From assembly GCA_027619595.1 (NCBI GenBank), contig JAQCHP010000011.1, forward strand, positions 1-61,388: a stretch of 61,388 nucleotides of DNA, in the 5' to 3' direction. This DNA is from Planctomycetota bacterium. GTDB taxonomy: Bacteria > Planctomycetota > Planctomycetia > Pirellulales > Pirellulaceae. The notes under the pieces were generated by a model. The model saw nothing but the letters and a program-made list of their open reading frames with translations. It was not told the DNA's origin and searched no databases. The first letter of the stretch is position 1. Every line of letters begins with the position of its first letter. Of the stretch, positions 8,554 through 17,935 are shown piece after piece. The translations under genes were made by a program, and so were the position numbers.

Positions 8554-9859
8554 ATGAATCCTGCCAAGTCACTTTGTAATCCGCGAATCCATTCGATGTA
8601 CCGCCGTCACTTCATGGGGACTCTGGGGTGGGGAATGTCGGCGGCGGTAGCCAATTTTAACTCGCTCACCGGTTTGTGCAGCGACCTACGCGCTGACAAC
8701 GTTCGTAAGGACGACAAACGCGTCATTATCCTTTACTTGGGAGGTGGTGCCAGCCAGATGGAAACCTGGGATCCCAAGCCGGGCCAGCCCACAGGCGGAC
8801 CGTATGGTGCGATCCCCACTTCCGTACCGGGCCTCCATATTAGTGAGTTGCTACCACGTATGGCGCAACGCATGCATCACCTCGCGGTGGTGCGCAGTGT
8901 CGATAACTCTGGCATTTCTTCCGACCATCACGGAACTGGTATCCATATCGGCCGAAAGAACGAAGCGGCTGTCCAATTCCCTACGTTGGCGGAAATTTGC
9001 ACGAAAGAGTTAGTCCTGGCCGACACGCAAGTCCCCCCGCATGTCGAACTTCAGGTGTGGGATACTTTTCGTTTTGAAACGAAACATGGTATGAGCTTCC
9101 TGGGTTCGCAATACGCGCCCTTGGTACTGACGGGCGGCAAACGTCCCCCCGACATGGATCGCTTGCCGGCCGTTTCGGAAATGGATCATGCGGATCGAGA
9201 GGCATTGCGTGATTACTTGAGTCGTCGTTTTGAGCAATCCCGCGGGGCCAACGAGGCTGAATCTTACAGTCGGACCAACGGTCGTGCACGTGGCGTGATG
9301 GCCTGCGACGAATTGTTGGACGTCGATCGCTGCGACGCAGCGGACCTAGCCCGTTATGGCCCCACTCCCGTCGCGCGACATTGCCTCTTGGCTCGCCGTC
9401 TTGTGGAAGCGGGTGTTGGTGTCGTGAAGATCCGCGATACCTGGTGGGACACGCACGGCGACAACTTCGAGGGCCAGCGTGTCAAGTGTGCCAATCTGGA
9501 TCACGCTTTGTCGCATTTGATCGATGACCTCGTCGATCGCGGATTGATGTCGCACACGTTGCTCGTGGTCCTCTCTGAATTCGGCCGAACTCCCGATATC
9601 AGCGCCTCGCTCGGTAGAAATCACTGGCCCAAGGCTTGGTCGGTTGTTATGGGGGGCTGCGGCATCCAAGGGGGGGATCTATGGCAAGACGAGTGTTGAT
9701 GGAAAAGAAATTGTTGACGGTCGTGTATCGCCGGCGGATCTGTTCGCAACCTATTTTCGCGCAGTAGGAATCGATACGCATGCGGAATATTTCGTCGGGA
9801 ACCGCCCGATTCCGCTCGTCGATGACGGTGGAAAAGCGATCGAAACGATCTTGTCCTAA
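8554..9859 (+). pseudogene. DUF1501 protein interrupted by a one-base insertion
   Basis: The first frame (to 9699) has a leader with YRRHFMGTLGWG (Tat-like), then the sulfatase-like DUF1501 motifs: LYLGGGASQMETWDPK, HHGTGIH, ARRLVEAGVGVVKI, VLSEFGRTP and GRNHWP. It ends abruptly after GGCGIQGGDLWQDEC. The last 60 or so residues are found one frame over, beginning GGIYGKT and ending at 9859 with FRAVGID..., the standard DUF1501 tail. The break lies in a run of seven G (9670-9676) where six would keep the frame; without the extra base the product is 434 residues, normal for the family. Located between its usual partners, the DUF1549/1553 gene and a WD40 gene. Confidence 0.87.
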
Positions 9860-9898
9860 AACGGGCCCTCAACCTGTCGCTGAAACGAGCTAAGAACC

Positions 9899-10984
9899 AT
9901 GAACGCAACTTCCTTTGATCCCGCCAAGATGCGCAGTCTGCTCACGGTGTCGCATACGAGTGGCTTGTTCAGTGGCATCTTTGACCCAACATCCCAACGC
10001 TTTATCGGCGGTTGTATTGACGGAAGTCTGGTAGCCTGGAATTATCCGGCGCTCGATTCACCGACTCCGTTTGGTTGGCGACACCGAAGTTATGTCTATG
10101 CACTTGCGGCGTTGCCGCAACATCGCGAAATCGTTTCGGCTGGGCTCGATCGCCGTCTGGTGTGGTGGGATCCGGTGGCCGCTACACCCCTCCGAGAGGT
10201 GATGACATCCGCACGGCCACTTAACTTGGCCGTATCGCCCGACGAGCAACGGTTGGCGGTCGTCGATGATGACCGCTGGCTACACCTGTATGACACGCTG
10301 ACCGGTAAGTTACTTGCGTCCTACGATGGTCATCCCATGATGACCGCCAAGTTAAAGCTATCGAGTATCTATTCTGTCGCATTTTCGCCCGATAGCCAGC
10401 TAGTCGCGACCGGAGATCGCACAGGAACCGTTCTGGTTCGTGAAGTCGCCACAGGAAAAATCATTCACACCTTGGATGCCAAGCAGTTCTATAACGACTA
10501 TGCAATCGATGCCGAAGGGAAACCGAACGGCGGTGAACACGAATTGGGTGGCGCCCGGTTGCTTATCTTTTCACCGGATGGAAAAACGCTCGTCGTGGGC
10601 GGTATGGCCGACTATGAATACAATTCAGCTGCCACCGACGGAAGGATGGGATTTATTGGCTTCGAATTGGAAAAAGGGGAAGCTATATTTAAGACGGTTC
10701 TACCCAAAGACAAAGGATACCTCCAGACCGCCGTATTTCACCCCAACGGGCTACTGCTCGCCGCGGGAGGAGGGGGAACCGCCGGAGCATCCGGTGTAGG
10801 TACCCTGTGTGTGCTCGATCTGGCAAAATCGGACCAGCCTACGGCCTATCCGCTCGAAGCGACCATTCGAGCGATCGCGCTCAGCGCGACCCACGACCAG
10901 GTCATCCTCTTCGGAATGCTCAAGACGGCCGTGGCCGGACATGTCGAGACGTGGGAATTGCCTGCCCCCGCAGATTCGACCTGA
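9899..10984 (+). CDS. WD40-repeat protein
   Basis: A 361-residue beta-propeller protein without a recognisable signal peptide. WD40-like blades recur about every 40-60 residues: 'FDPTSQRFIGGCIDGSLVAW', 'REIVSAGLDRRLVWWD', 'DEQRLAVVDDDRWLHLYD', 'SVAFSPDSQLVATGDRTGTVLVREVATG', 'LLIFSPDGKTLVVGG' and 'TAVFHPNGLLLAAGGGG'. Such proteins are scaffolds for complexes. It closes the DUF1549 - DUF1501 - WD40 set, 39 bases after the DUF1501 frame, so a joint role with these exported proteins is likely although the propeller itself appears to lack an export signal. Confidence 0.85.
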   Translation: MNATSFDPAKMRSLLTVSHTSGLFSGIFDPTSQRFIGGCIDGSLVAWNYPALDSPTPFGWRHRSYVYALAALPQHREIVSAGLDRRLVWWDPVAATPLREVMTSARPLNLAVSPDEQRLAVVDDDRWLHLYDTLTGKLLASYDGHPMMTAKLKLSSIYSVAFSPDSQLVATGDRTGTVLVREVATGKIIHTLDAKQFYNDYAIDAEGKPNGGEHELGGARLLIFSPDGKTLVVGGMADYEYNSAATDGRMGFIGFELEKGEAIFKTVLPKDKGYLQTAVFHPNGLLLAAGGGGTAGASGVGTLCVLDLAKSDQPTAYPLEATIRAIALSATHDQVILFGMLKTAVAGHVETWELPAPADST

Positions 10985-11058
10985 GTGCACTCAGGGAATT
11001 GTTTTGAGGATTTTTCTTGGGGGTGATTTTCTTAGCGTCGTGAAGAGATTGTGCGCGG

Positions 11059-11100
11059 GGCAGTGGAGGGCAGTGGAGGGCAGTGGAGGGCAGTGGAGGG
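11059..11100. repeat. Four tandem copies of a 10-bp unit
   Basis: CAGTGGAGGG is repeated four times exactly at 11061-11100, preceded by GGGG. It lies directly before two copies of the GACGGG palindrome and may have arisen by slippage. Confidence 0.9.
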
Positions 11101-11104
11101 CAGG

Positions 11105-11182
11105 AGACGGGCCTGGAGACCCGTCCTACGGCGCGCTGATGACCGAGGTTGGAGACGGGCCTGGAGACCCGTCCTACGGCGA
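11105..11182. repeat. GACGGG palindromic repeat, two copies
   Basis: Two nearly identical copies of the dispersed palindrome in the orientation GACGGGCCTGGAGACCCGTC followed by CTACGGCG, at about 11105-11133 and 11153-11181. They are separated by 20 bases, in the gap between the WD40 and sialidase-fusion genes. Confidence 0.9.
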
Positions 11183-11252
11183 GAGACTTCTTGCGGGTGC
11201 ACTTCGTTACCAAGATTGATTATGCTACGAATCGCTTCGTCGGCAGTAACAG

Positions 11253-13814
11253 ATGAACGCGTGGTTGAAACTTACTCTGGATCGAAAGAATTTTATGTCA
11301 ACGTATCCCCATGGACAGTCGACGGTCCCGTCGCGAACGATAATCGCTCGGCTCATGGTACTCGCCAACGTATGTTGTTTTTATTTCGCTGCGTTTTCGT
11401 CACTGGCGACAGCTGCACCTCCAATACGACTCCCCGACAGCAATCGAGAGTTCGGCACGATATTTAATAACGATACAAACAATATTCTATACGCATTGGA
11501 CGAGGGGGATTCCGCTGAGACAATTATTGCCGCGTACCGTTCGGCAATTCGCCAAATTGCCGAAGCTCGTCCCGGAATTATGGCGCAAAACGTTGGAAAT
11601 CCCGATCCTGTTATTTACCGCAGCGAAGAAGCGACTTCCTGGAGTAAGTACATCAAGGGACACGAATCGGCGGTCATGACCAAGATGTTGGAAGCGGGGA
11701 CCGATCCGTTTCAGGTAACGATTGAGGTATGTCACGAACTGGGAATCCCAGTCGTCGCCAGTTATCGCATGAATGCCGAAGATTTTTATGAACAAGGATT
11801 GGAAATCCAGGACTTTGGGCGTAAACACAAACACCTGGCGATTCCCGGTGCCTTCTGTCTCGATCCGGCACATCCGGTCGTCTACCAGCATCGGATGGCA
11901 ATTTTCCGCGAAGTGGCAGAGAAATACGACATCGACGGCATTGAATTCGACTTCCGGCGATGGACACATATGATCTCAGATCCACTTACCAACCACCCTA
12001 TCCTCACCAAAATGGTACGAGAAACGCGCGAGATGTTGGATGAAGTGGCGCGACGCAAAGGAAAGAAGCGAATGATCTTGGGGGCGCGGGTTGGCCCATC
12101 TCTGGAAACGCCGGAAGCCGAAGCCAAATACGCCGGACTCTCGGCCAAGGGACGCAAAGTCGACCCCTCATGCCGGGAGTTGGGGCTCGATGTAAAAACG
12201 TGGGTTCAAGAGGGTTACGTTGACTATCTGAGCCCTAGTCTGTTTTGGCCCGACTGGCCGGGACTACCCCTTACTCGCGAATTCGCCAATCTGGTCCAAG
12301 GGAAAAACATTGGGATCTATCCGACCGTCTTTCCACGACCCAACTGGCTCAACGATTCAGGCGAGCATGTCAATCGAGGACCGATCGAGCCGTGGGACAC
12401 CGACAAGCTTAAAGACTACAAGGAGGGCCTGTGTGGCGTTGGACTGCGTTGTTATGACGAAGGTGCTGATGGCGTCAGCATGTACAACTGGTATTTCCAC
12501 CTACATCTCTCCCGCATGCCGCGCCAATGGCAAGCGTATTACGGTTATGGCATGGGTGGATCCGCGATTCAAAAACACGCGTTGTCTGTGTTGGGGAATC
12601 CAACGAAGTTACGCGACTATCAAAAAGGTCCTCGTTATTGGCCGGCAGAATACGATGCGTTGGTCAACGATTGGCAACCGAAAGTGCCGTCAGTGCTCGT
12701 GATGCAGCCGAAACAGCTCCCCGCGAATCTCACAGCAAAACGTATCCAAGTCGGTATAGCGAATGACGCAAAGCCGAGCTTAGGTATCCTCCCTAGCGGC
12801 GAAATATTGCTCCTCATGAACCATACGTATTACGATGCCGAAAGTGGCAAAGTCCAGGACGAATCGTACCTTTGTCGATCGACCGACGGTGGAAACAAAT
12901 GGAGCCATCGCCAATTACTTCCGCTGCTAGGTCGCGACCCCTATTTGACCGTTCTCTCGAACGGGACGCTTTTAGTCACTGCCTATTTGATGCCCAACGA
13001 TACTGGCAATACGTCCCAGGTGCCGGCAAGTTATATTCATCGCTCGATCGATGGCGGCAAACGCTGGACATCGATGCGTATCAATCCGCCCGATGTGGCG
13101 AGCAGCAACGCCCCCTTCAATGTCATGACGAGCCGAAACGTGTTGGAACTTCGCGATGGCACGGTTCTGGTAGGCGTCTCGACGAATAGTGGATCGAGCG
13201 CTGTTTGGAGTTCACGTGATCAAGGAGAAACTTGGGATAAGGCGGCGGTCAACTCGGTTTCCGGTTTCGATGTCAAGTCGCAAGATCTTCCCTGGTTCGG
13301 CAAGGCCTATGTATGGGAAGCTCGTCAGGGTGATCTGCTGACTTTGACGCGTTGCCGCGCGAACGCCTTACCTGCACTTGCGAACACACCGATCCCTCCA
13401 TCCACCGATACGAAACCGGTCGATCGAATTGCTGTGTTCCGATCCAAAGATCGAGGGGTTACATGGAAGCTCGATCCCGAATTGGGGATGCACTACGGAG
13501 AACAATATCCGTCCCTACTGCGTTTACAGGACGGCCGTCGCCTGTTCACATTTACCGTGGCAGGCGTCCGCCAGCCGCTAGGCCTGCGTGGAGTGTTGTC
13601 GGAAGAAACGGTGGACGGTTTTGTGACCGATTTCGTCACCGATCGAATCGTGTTGGAACAGCACACGCCCGTCGGCCAATCGAGCGGCGGGGGATTCGGC
13701 AATACAATCCAACTCAAGGACGGACAATTGATTTCCGCCAGTTCCTACCGCGATGCCAAAGGGACAACTTTTGTGGAAGCAATTCGCTGGGAGTTACCTT
13801 CAGCGACGAATTAA
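11253..13814 (+). CDS. Exported TIM-barrel glycosidase-like / sialidase-like fusion protein
   Basis: An 853-residue protein. After a signal segment (about residues 33-56, MVLANVCCFYFAAFSSLATA) comes a barrel-like N-terminal half (about 60-450) with alternating helices and the motif DIDGIEFDFRRW (about 226-237), typical of glycoside-hydrolase-like families where the acid ends a beta strand. The C-terminal half (about 490-850) is a sialidase-type propeller with four Asp-box motifs: STDGGNKW (about 543), SIDGGKRW (about 598), SRDQGETW (about 653) and SKDRGVTW (about 730). A role in glycan breakdown outside the cytoplasm is inferred. The start is uncertain: ATG 11295 has a weak GAAAG upstream and gives a more normal leader than ATG 11253. 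No partner gene is obvious. Confidence 0.82.
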   Translation: MNAWLKLTLDRKNFMSTYPHGQSTVPSRTIIARLMVLANVCCFYFAAFSSLATAAPPIRLPDSNREFGTIFNNDTNNILYALDEGDSAETIIAAYRSAIRQIAEARPGIMAQNVGNPDPVIYRSEEATSWSKYIKGHESAVMTKMLEAGTDPFQVTIEVCHELGIPVVASYRMNAEDFYEQGLEIQDFGRKHKHLAIPGAFCLDPAHPVVYQHRMAIFREVAEKYDIDGIEFDFRRWTHMISDPLTNHPILTKMVRETREMLDEVARRKGKKRMILGARVGPSLETPEAEAKYAGLSAKGRKVDPSCRELGLDVKTWVQEGYVDYLSPSLFWPDWPGLPLTREFANLVQGKNIGIYPTVFPRPNWLNDSGEHVNRGPIEPWDTDKLKDYKEGLCGVGLRCYDEGADGVSMYNWYFHLHLSRMPRQWQAYYGYGMGGSAIQKHALSVLGNPTKLRDYQKGPRYWPAEYDALVNDWQPKVPSVLVMQPKQLPANLTAKRIQVGIANDAKPSLGILPSGEILLLMNHTYYDAESGKVQDESYLCRSTDGGNKWSHRQLLPLLGRDPYLTVLSNGTLLVTAYLMPNDTGNTSQVPASYIHRSIDGGKRWTSMRINPPDVASSNAPFNVMTSRNVLELRDGTVLVGVSTNSGSSAVWSSRDQGETWDKAAVNSVSGFDVKSQDLPWFGKAYVWEARQGDLLTLTRCRANALPALANTPIPPSTDTKPVDRIAVFRSKDRGVTWKLDPELGMHYGEQYPSLLRLQDGRRLFTFTVAGVRQPLGLRGVLSEETVDGFVTDFVTDRIVLEQHTPVGQSSGGGFGNTIQLKDGQLISASSYRDAKGTTFVEAIRWELPSATN

Positions 13815-13920
13815 CCTGCATAGTTCCAGCAAATATTCAACTGCTACCGTCTGGTCGTGTTGGTAGTTTACCTAGGGCAGACAGCTAAATTCTCATGATT
13901 CGAATGGAAAGGAACGCCCG

Positions 13921-15033
13921 ATGACAGCCGAGAAGCGAATTCGAGTAGCGGTGATCGGCCATACAGGGCGTGGCGACTACGGCCACGGACTCGATACCGT
14001 TTGGCTCGATCTGCCCGAATGTCAAGTTGTGGCGGTAGCGGACGCAGATGAGCCAGGGCGAACGGAGGCGGCCCGACGACTGGGCAACGTGACCGCCTAT
14101 GCAAGTTACGAACAGATGCTCGACAAAGAGCAGCCGTTTGCCGTCACGATCGCAACGCGCTGGTTGGACCAACATCACGCCATGATCACCGCGGCTGCGG
14201 CGCGCGGTATTCACATCTACTTAGAAAAACCGTTTTGCCGAACCCTCCAGGAGGCGGACGACATTGTCCGCCTCTGTGAGGAGAAAAAGGTGAAAATTGC
14301 AATCGCGTACCAAACTCGCTACAGCCCGACCCTCAGAGTTTTGCGAGCGATTGTGGAGGATGGAACGATTGGCGATGTATTGGAACTGCGTGGACGCGGC
14401 AAAGAAGACCGTCGTGGCGGTGGAGAAGATCTGTTCGTGTTGGGCGGTCACCTCTTCAACCTCATGCACCACTTCAGTGGCGAACCGCGATGGTGCTTCG
14501 CAGAAACGATGCAATCGGGCGAACGAGTTCAGCGTAAACACGTGACGGAGGGAGCAGAAGGACTCGGACCCTTGGCAGCCGATTCGGTCGACGCAATGTT
14601 TGGAATGCACGATGGCGCCACTGGCTTCTTTGCTTCGCACCGCAATACCAAAGCACCTGAAGGGAGTCGCTTCGGGCTCCAAATTCTCGGAACACGTGGC
14701 ATGATCTCGTTTGGGACCGGCTACTTGCCTGAAGCCTACTTGCTGAGCGACCCACAGTGGTCGCCTGGCAGAAGTGGTGCCAAATGGCAAAAGGTAAGTT
14801 CGCAAGGAATCGATCGTCCCGAACCGCTGGCGGGCCAAGGCTCACATCATGCTAACGTTGCAGCGTGTCGGGATTTGCTGTCGGCCGCTACCGACGATCG
14901 ACAACCCGAAGCAAGTATGTACGACGCGCGGTTAGTGCACGAAATGATCGCCGCTATTTTCGAATCACACCGATTGCAGGGCCCGACGACGTTTCCGCTC
15001 AAGACGCGCGCGAATCCCCTTACGCTCTTGTAA
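13921..15033 (+). CDS. Gfo/Idh/MocA-family oxidoreductase
   Basis: A 370-residue NAD(P)-dependent oxidoreductase. The N-terminal Rossmann domain has VAVIGHTGRGDYGHGLDTVW (the second Gly of the fingerprint is in place) and the family signature EKPFCRTLQEAD (about 102-113); the C-terminal substrate domain follows with 'GGHLFNLMHHFSG'. Family members oxidise or reduce sugars and inositols. ATG 13921 has AAAGGAA 7-9 bases upstream. No export signal is seen, unlike many planctomycetal homologues. It converges on the cytochrome-WD40 gene with only 12 bases between. Confidence 0.9.
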   Translation: MTAEKRIRVAVIGHTGRGDYGHGLDTVWLDLPECQVVAVADADEPGRTEAARRLGNVTAYASYEQMLDKEQPFAVTIATRWLDQHHAMITAAAARGIHIYLEKPFCRTLQEADDIVRLCEEKKVKIAIAYQTRYSPTLRVLRAIVEDGTIGDVLELRGRGKEDRRGGGEDLFVLGGHLFNLMHHFSGEPRWCFAETMQSGERVQRKHVTEGAEGLGPLAADSVDAMFGMHDGATGFFASHRNTKAPEGSRFGLQILGTRGMISFGTGYLPEAYLLSDPQWSPGRSGAKWQKVSSQGIDRPEPLAGQGSHHANVAACRDLLSAATDDRQPEASMYDARLVHEMIAAIFESHRLQGPTTFPLKTRANPLTLL

Positions 15034-15045
15034 GATGTAAGACGA

Positions 15046-17895
15046 TCACTCCAGCACTCGCAACAACACGGGATTGGTGGTGGCACCTCCGCCATCCGCC
15101 GTCGTGAAAAAGACGCAGCGATCGCCCGGTTCGGTAATGGCATCCGCGATAACGACAACGCTTCTTTCGGTCTCATTCTCTGGAATCAAGACTCCGTTGA
15201 GTCCGCTGTTGCCAACGTAGACGCCGTAGGGGGCGTTACTCACGCAATCGTGGCCTCCGAAATTGACTCGCGCTTCATGCCCGAGTCGCTCCACCGACAA
15301 TCGGATGGAGGTGGAACTCCCCCGTTTGACTTTCATCACCGGCCAACCTGTTTCCGCATCGGTCTCGTTGTCTACGTTCGATTCCGCCCGGACTAACAGC
15401 GTCGATGGCTCCTTTAATTTCGGACGGCCTAGTTCGTAGGGGGGCAAAGTGACTTGCTGTTCCGCTACCTCGGTCGACGCAACCAGTGTGATCGGGGGCG
15501 TCGCGTCGGACGGATCGGTTGCTTGTTCATCTGCCCACAACCGACCAAATGCTTGCAATTGCCCTCGCTCGATAATGATCGGCGTTGTGATATGAAATCC
15601 AGGTGGGACTCCCACGACATCGACGCGAACGGGTCCGTCGAATCCATCGGTCCGATCAATGACGACGCCCAGCTTGACTCCTGTGCCGCGCGGAATGACG
15701 GGATTGATGCCGGAAACGGATTTAATAGAAACCTTCGGAGCTGGGGGACGAATACTCAGTTGGTATGTGTACTCGGCGCCAGAGAAATGCCGTGTGTCTC
15801 GCAGTCGGACGAGGTAGCGGCCGTCGTGCGGAACATCAAACGTCAAACGCGAATCGGTCCCGGCTTTGCGCTCTGAGTCGTCGTCATTTTCATAGTAGAT
15901 AGTAAATGCTGGCAGTCCATTGGGCACGATCGTATCGGCAGGTGCGTAAGGTTCAACGATATAACATGTTTCGCCAAGCGGATGAACGATGGCGGTCGTA
16001 TCAAACATCGTGTGGCGTGCCCCTTCGTTGGGAAAGACGGAAAATCCAGAATCGGGACCGCGTGGGTAGTGCCAAAGTCGCATTACCTCACCATTACAGT
16101 AGAGAAACTGATGCATCCGCATCTCTTCCCAATTTTGCAACCGAATGGCATTCACCGTGGTGGCGGATGCCCCACGGAAGGAAAAGTACGAGTCGCGAAC
16201 CGCCTGTAGGACGACACGCGGCACTGGATTGCTTTGCGCATCGAGCACTTCGATATGGGAGTCGAGTGGCGACTTGCTGCGCGCGGCGTTGACTTCCAAG
16301 ATCCATCGTTCGCCGGCTCGACAATGCATGGCAAAGACGTCGACGGCATCGGACGCATCTGCCTCCCTGTCAATCACACCCGTGACCATGGCGGGAAGCT
16401 CGATTGTCTGCGGTTGACCGGCCCATCCGTTCGGCTCCAGTTCGGTCACGGACATGGTCTGGGCATTCGACGGAACGGATGACAACGCCAGTTTTTGGGT
16501 CGGAGCGTGCGACGCAATCGGCGATGGCGTGACGACAATCGGATAGGTTTCCAAGCTGCCATCCATGCGTCCCACGGTGACATGCGTTCCATTTGGGTCT
16601 ACTGCCAGCGCTTGGACAGCCGCCGGCTGCAGGGGGAAGAGGGCAATTTCTTTTAATTGCTCTGCATCCCATACCTTGAGCGACCTGTCTCTCCCCACCG
16701 AGGCAAGATAGCGACCGTTTCTGGAAAATCGCAACTTTTCTACCGCTCCGTCATGAGCGAACCGCGACTGCAGCAGCGGACAAATCTGTGGCTCGTCGTG
16801 CACGACGAGTTGCCATTGGCGGATCCGATTGTCGGCCCCGGCCCCGACAAACGATGTTCCCGATGGGTGGAAGGCCGTCGTTATTTGTTCCTTGAGCGGT
16901 TCGCTACGCGTATCCAATCGTAGGCCCGAAGCCACATTCCAAATTTTCACCGTTGCGTCCGCACTGCATGTGGCAAGCAGTTTCGCATCGGGCGAGAAAC
17001 AAAGGTCGAATACCGCGCCGTTGTGTTCCGCCAAACGGTGCATGATTTGTCCGGTGGCTCGATCGTGAATCAGCACTACTTTGTCATATCCTCCGGTCGC
17101 CACCCATCGACCATCGGAACTCAAGTCGGCTGCGTACAACACATCGCGGTGCCCGCCGAACGACGCCAACTTGTGCTTCGTCGTGAGATCCCACAGGCAA
17201 GCCTCGCCTTGCAGCCCTTCGACCCCAGTCGCCGTGAGAACTTGTTCCCCGTCGAGGGAGAATCGCACATCGTTCACCTTTCCCACATGTTCGTCGAGCC
17301 TGCTTGCGGCGTCCTGCGCACCGACTTGCCGTAGTTCTAGCGATTGAAATCGCCCGATTGCCAGCCACTCGCCGTCGGGTGAGATATCTAATGCGGTAAT
17401 TGGCAGCGCCCTACGACTGCTGGGAAGGTCCGGTACACGAAGTATTGGACGGCTGGCCTCGCCTGATGGTCCCGCCGCACCACTTTCAATCCAACGGGCG
17501 AGCACATCGAGTTCCTCTGCTGTTGGTCGTGGCTCGTCCGGGGGCGGCATCTCCGGCTCGATCTTCCCCGTCAATACTCCCATCAATCGACTCGAAGCGA
17601 CGCTGCCGGGGGTGATCGTCGTGCCATGTTCACTTCCTTCCATCAGAGCCGAATAGCTCGTCAGGTCGAGTTTCCCGTTCTTTTCATCCGGGTTATGACA
17701 CCCGGCACAGTATCGGTTGAACAGGGGCGCGACATCCGATTCGAATGACGGTTCGGTTTCAGGAACGGCTGCCGACAAGTGGCCCGCATCCAGGCTGATC
17801 AAGCCGCTGATAAAGGCAACGCATATCGCCGCACGCAGCGTCGGAGATACCCCAGCTATGGGTATGCAACTTGCGATTGATGGTCTACCGTACAT
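15046..17895 (-). CDS. Planctomycetal cytochrome-like / WD40 protein with C-terminal pre-peptidase-like region
   Basis: A 949-residue exported protein. A signal peptide (AAICVAFISGLISLDAGHLSA) precedes a planctomycetal c-type cytochrome domain with FNRYCAGCHNP (CxxCH) and the distal 'EPEMPPPDEPRPTAEEL' segment. Next come about six WD40 blades (about 150-460; examples 'VFDLCFSPDAKLLATCSADATVKIW' split around 290 and 'LRFSRNGRYLASVGRDRSLKVW'). The C-terminal half has a pre-peptidase-like beta domain ('FDVPHDGRYLVRLRDTRHFSG'). ATG 17895 is preferred over GTG 17904 because GGTGAT lies just upstream. Last gene of the minus-strand unit with DUF1501 and DUF1549/1553, 40 bases downstream; probably part of an envelope complex of unknown task. 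Confidence 0.88.
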   Translation of the reverse strand: MYGRPSIASCIPIAGVSPTLRAAICVAFISGLISLDAGHLSAAVPETEPSFESDVAPLFNRYCAGCHNPDEKNGKLDLTSYSALMEGSEHGTTITPGSVASSRLMGVLTGKIEPEMPPPDEPRPTAEELDVLARWIESGAAGPSGEASRPILRVPDLPSSRRALPITALDISPDGEWLAIGRFQSLELRQVGAQDAASRLDEHVGKVNDVRFSLDGEQVLTATGVEGLQGEACLWDLTTKHKLASFGGHRDVLYAADLSSDGRWVATGGYDKVVLIHDRATGQIMHRLAEHNGAVFDLCFSPDAKLLATCSADATVKIWNVASGLRLDTRSEPLKEQITTAFHPSGTSFVGAGADNRIRQWQLVVHDEPQICPLLQSRFAHDGAVEKLRFSRNGRYLASVGRDRSLKVWDAEQLKEIALFPLQPAAVQALAVDPNGTHVTVGRMDGSLETYPIVVTPSPIASHAPTQKLALSSVPSNAQTMSVTELEPNGWAGQPQTIELPAMVTGVIDREADASDAVDVFAMHCRAGERWILEVNAARSKSPLDSHIEVLDAQSNPVPRVVLQAVRDSYFSFRGASATTVNAIRLQNWEEMRMHQFLYCNGEVMRLWHYPRGPDSGFSVFPNEGARHTMFDTTAIVHPLGETCYIVEPYAPADTIVPNGLPAFTIYYENDDDSERKAGTDSRLTFDVPHDGRYLVRLRDTRHFSGAEYTYQLSIRPPAPKVSIKSVSGINPVIPRGTGVKLGVVIDRTDGFDGPVRVDVVGVPPGFHITTPIIIERGQLQAFGRLWADEQATDPSDATPPITLVASTEVAEQQVTLPPYELGRPKLKEPSTLLVRAESNVDNETDAETGWPVMKVKRGSSTSIRLSVERLGHEARVNFGGHDCVSNAPYGVYVGNSGLNGVLIPENETERSVVVIADAITEPGDRCVFFTTADGGGATTNPVLLRVLE

Positions 17896-17935
17896 GACAA
17901 TCACCGTCTTGAGGATTCACTTTAGCAAGTGGAAA

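Noticed and set aside
11059-11182. CRISPR array
   Set aside because: The repeats are palindromic or short tandem units, without regular spacers; no cas gene is near.
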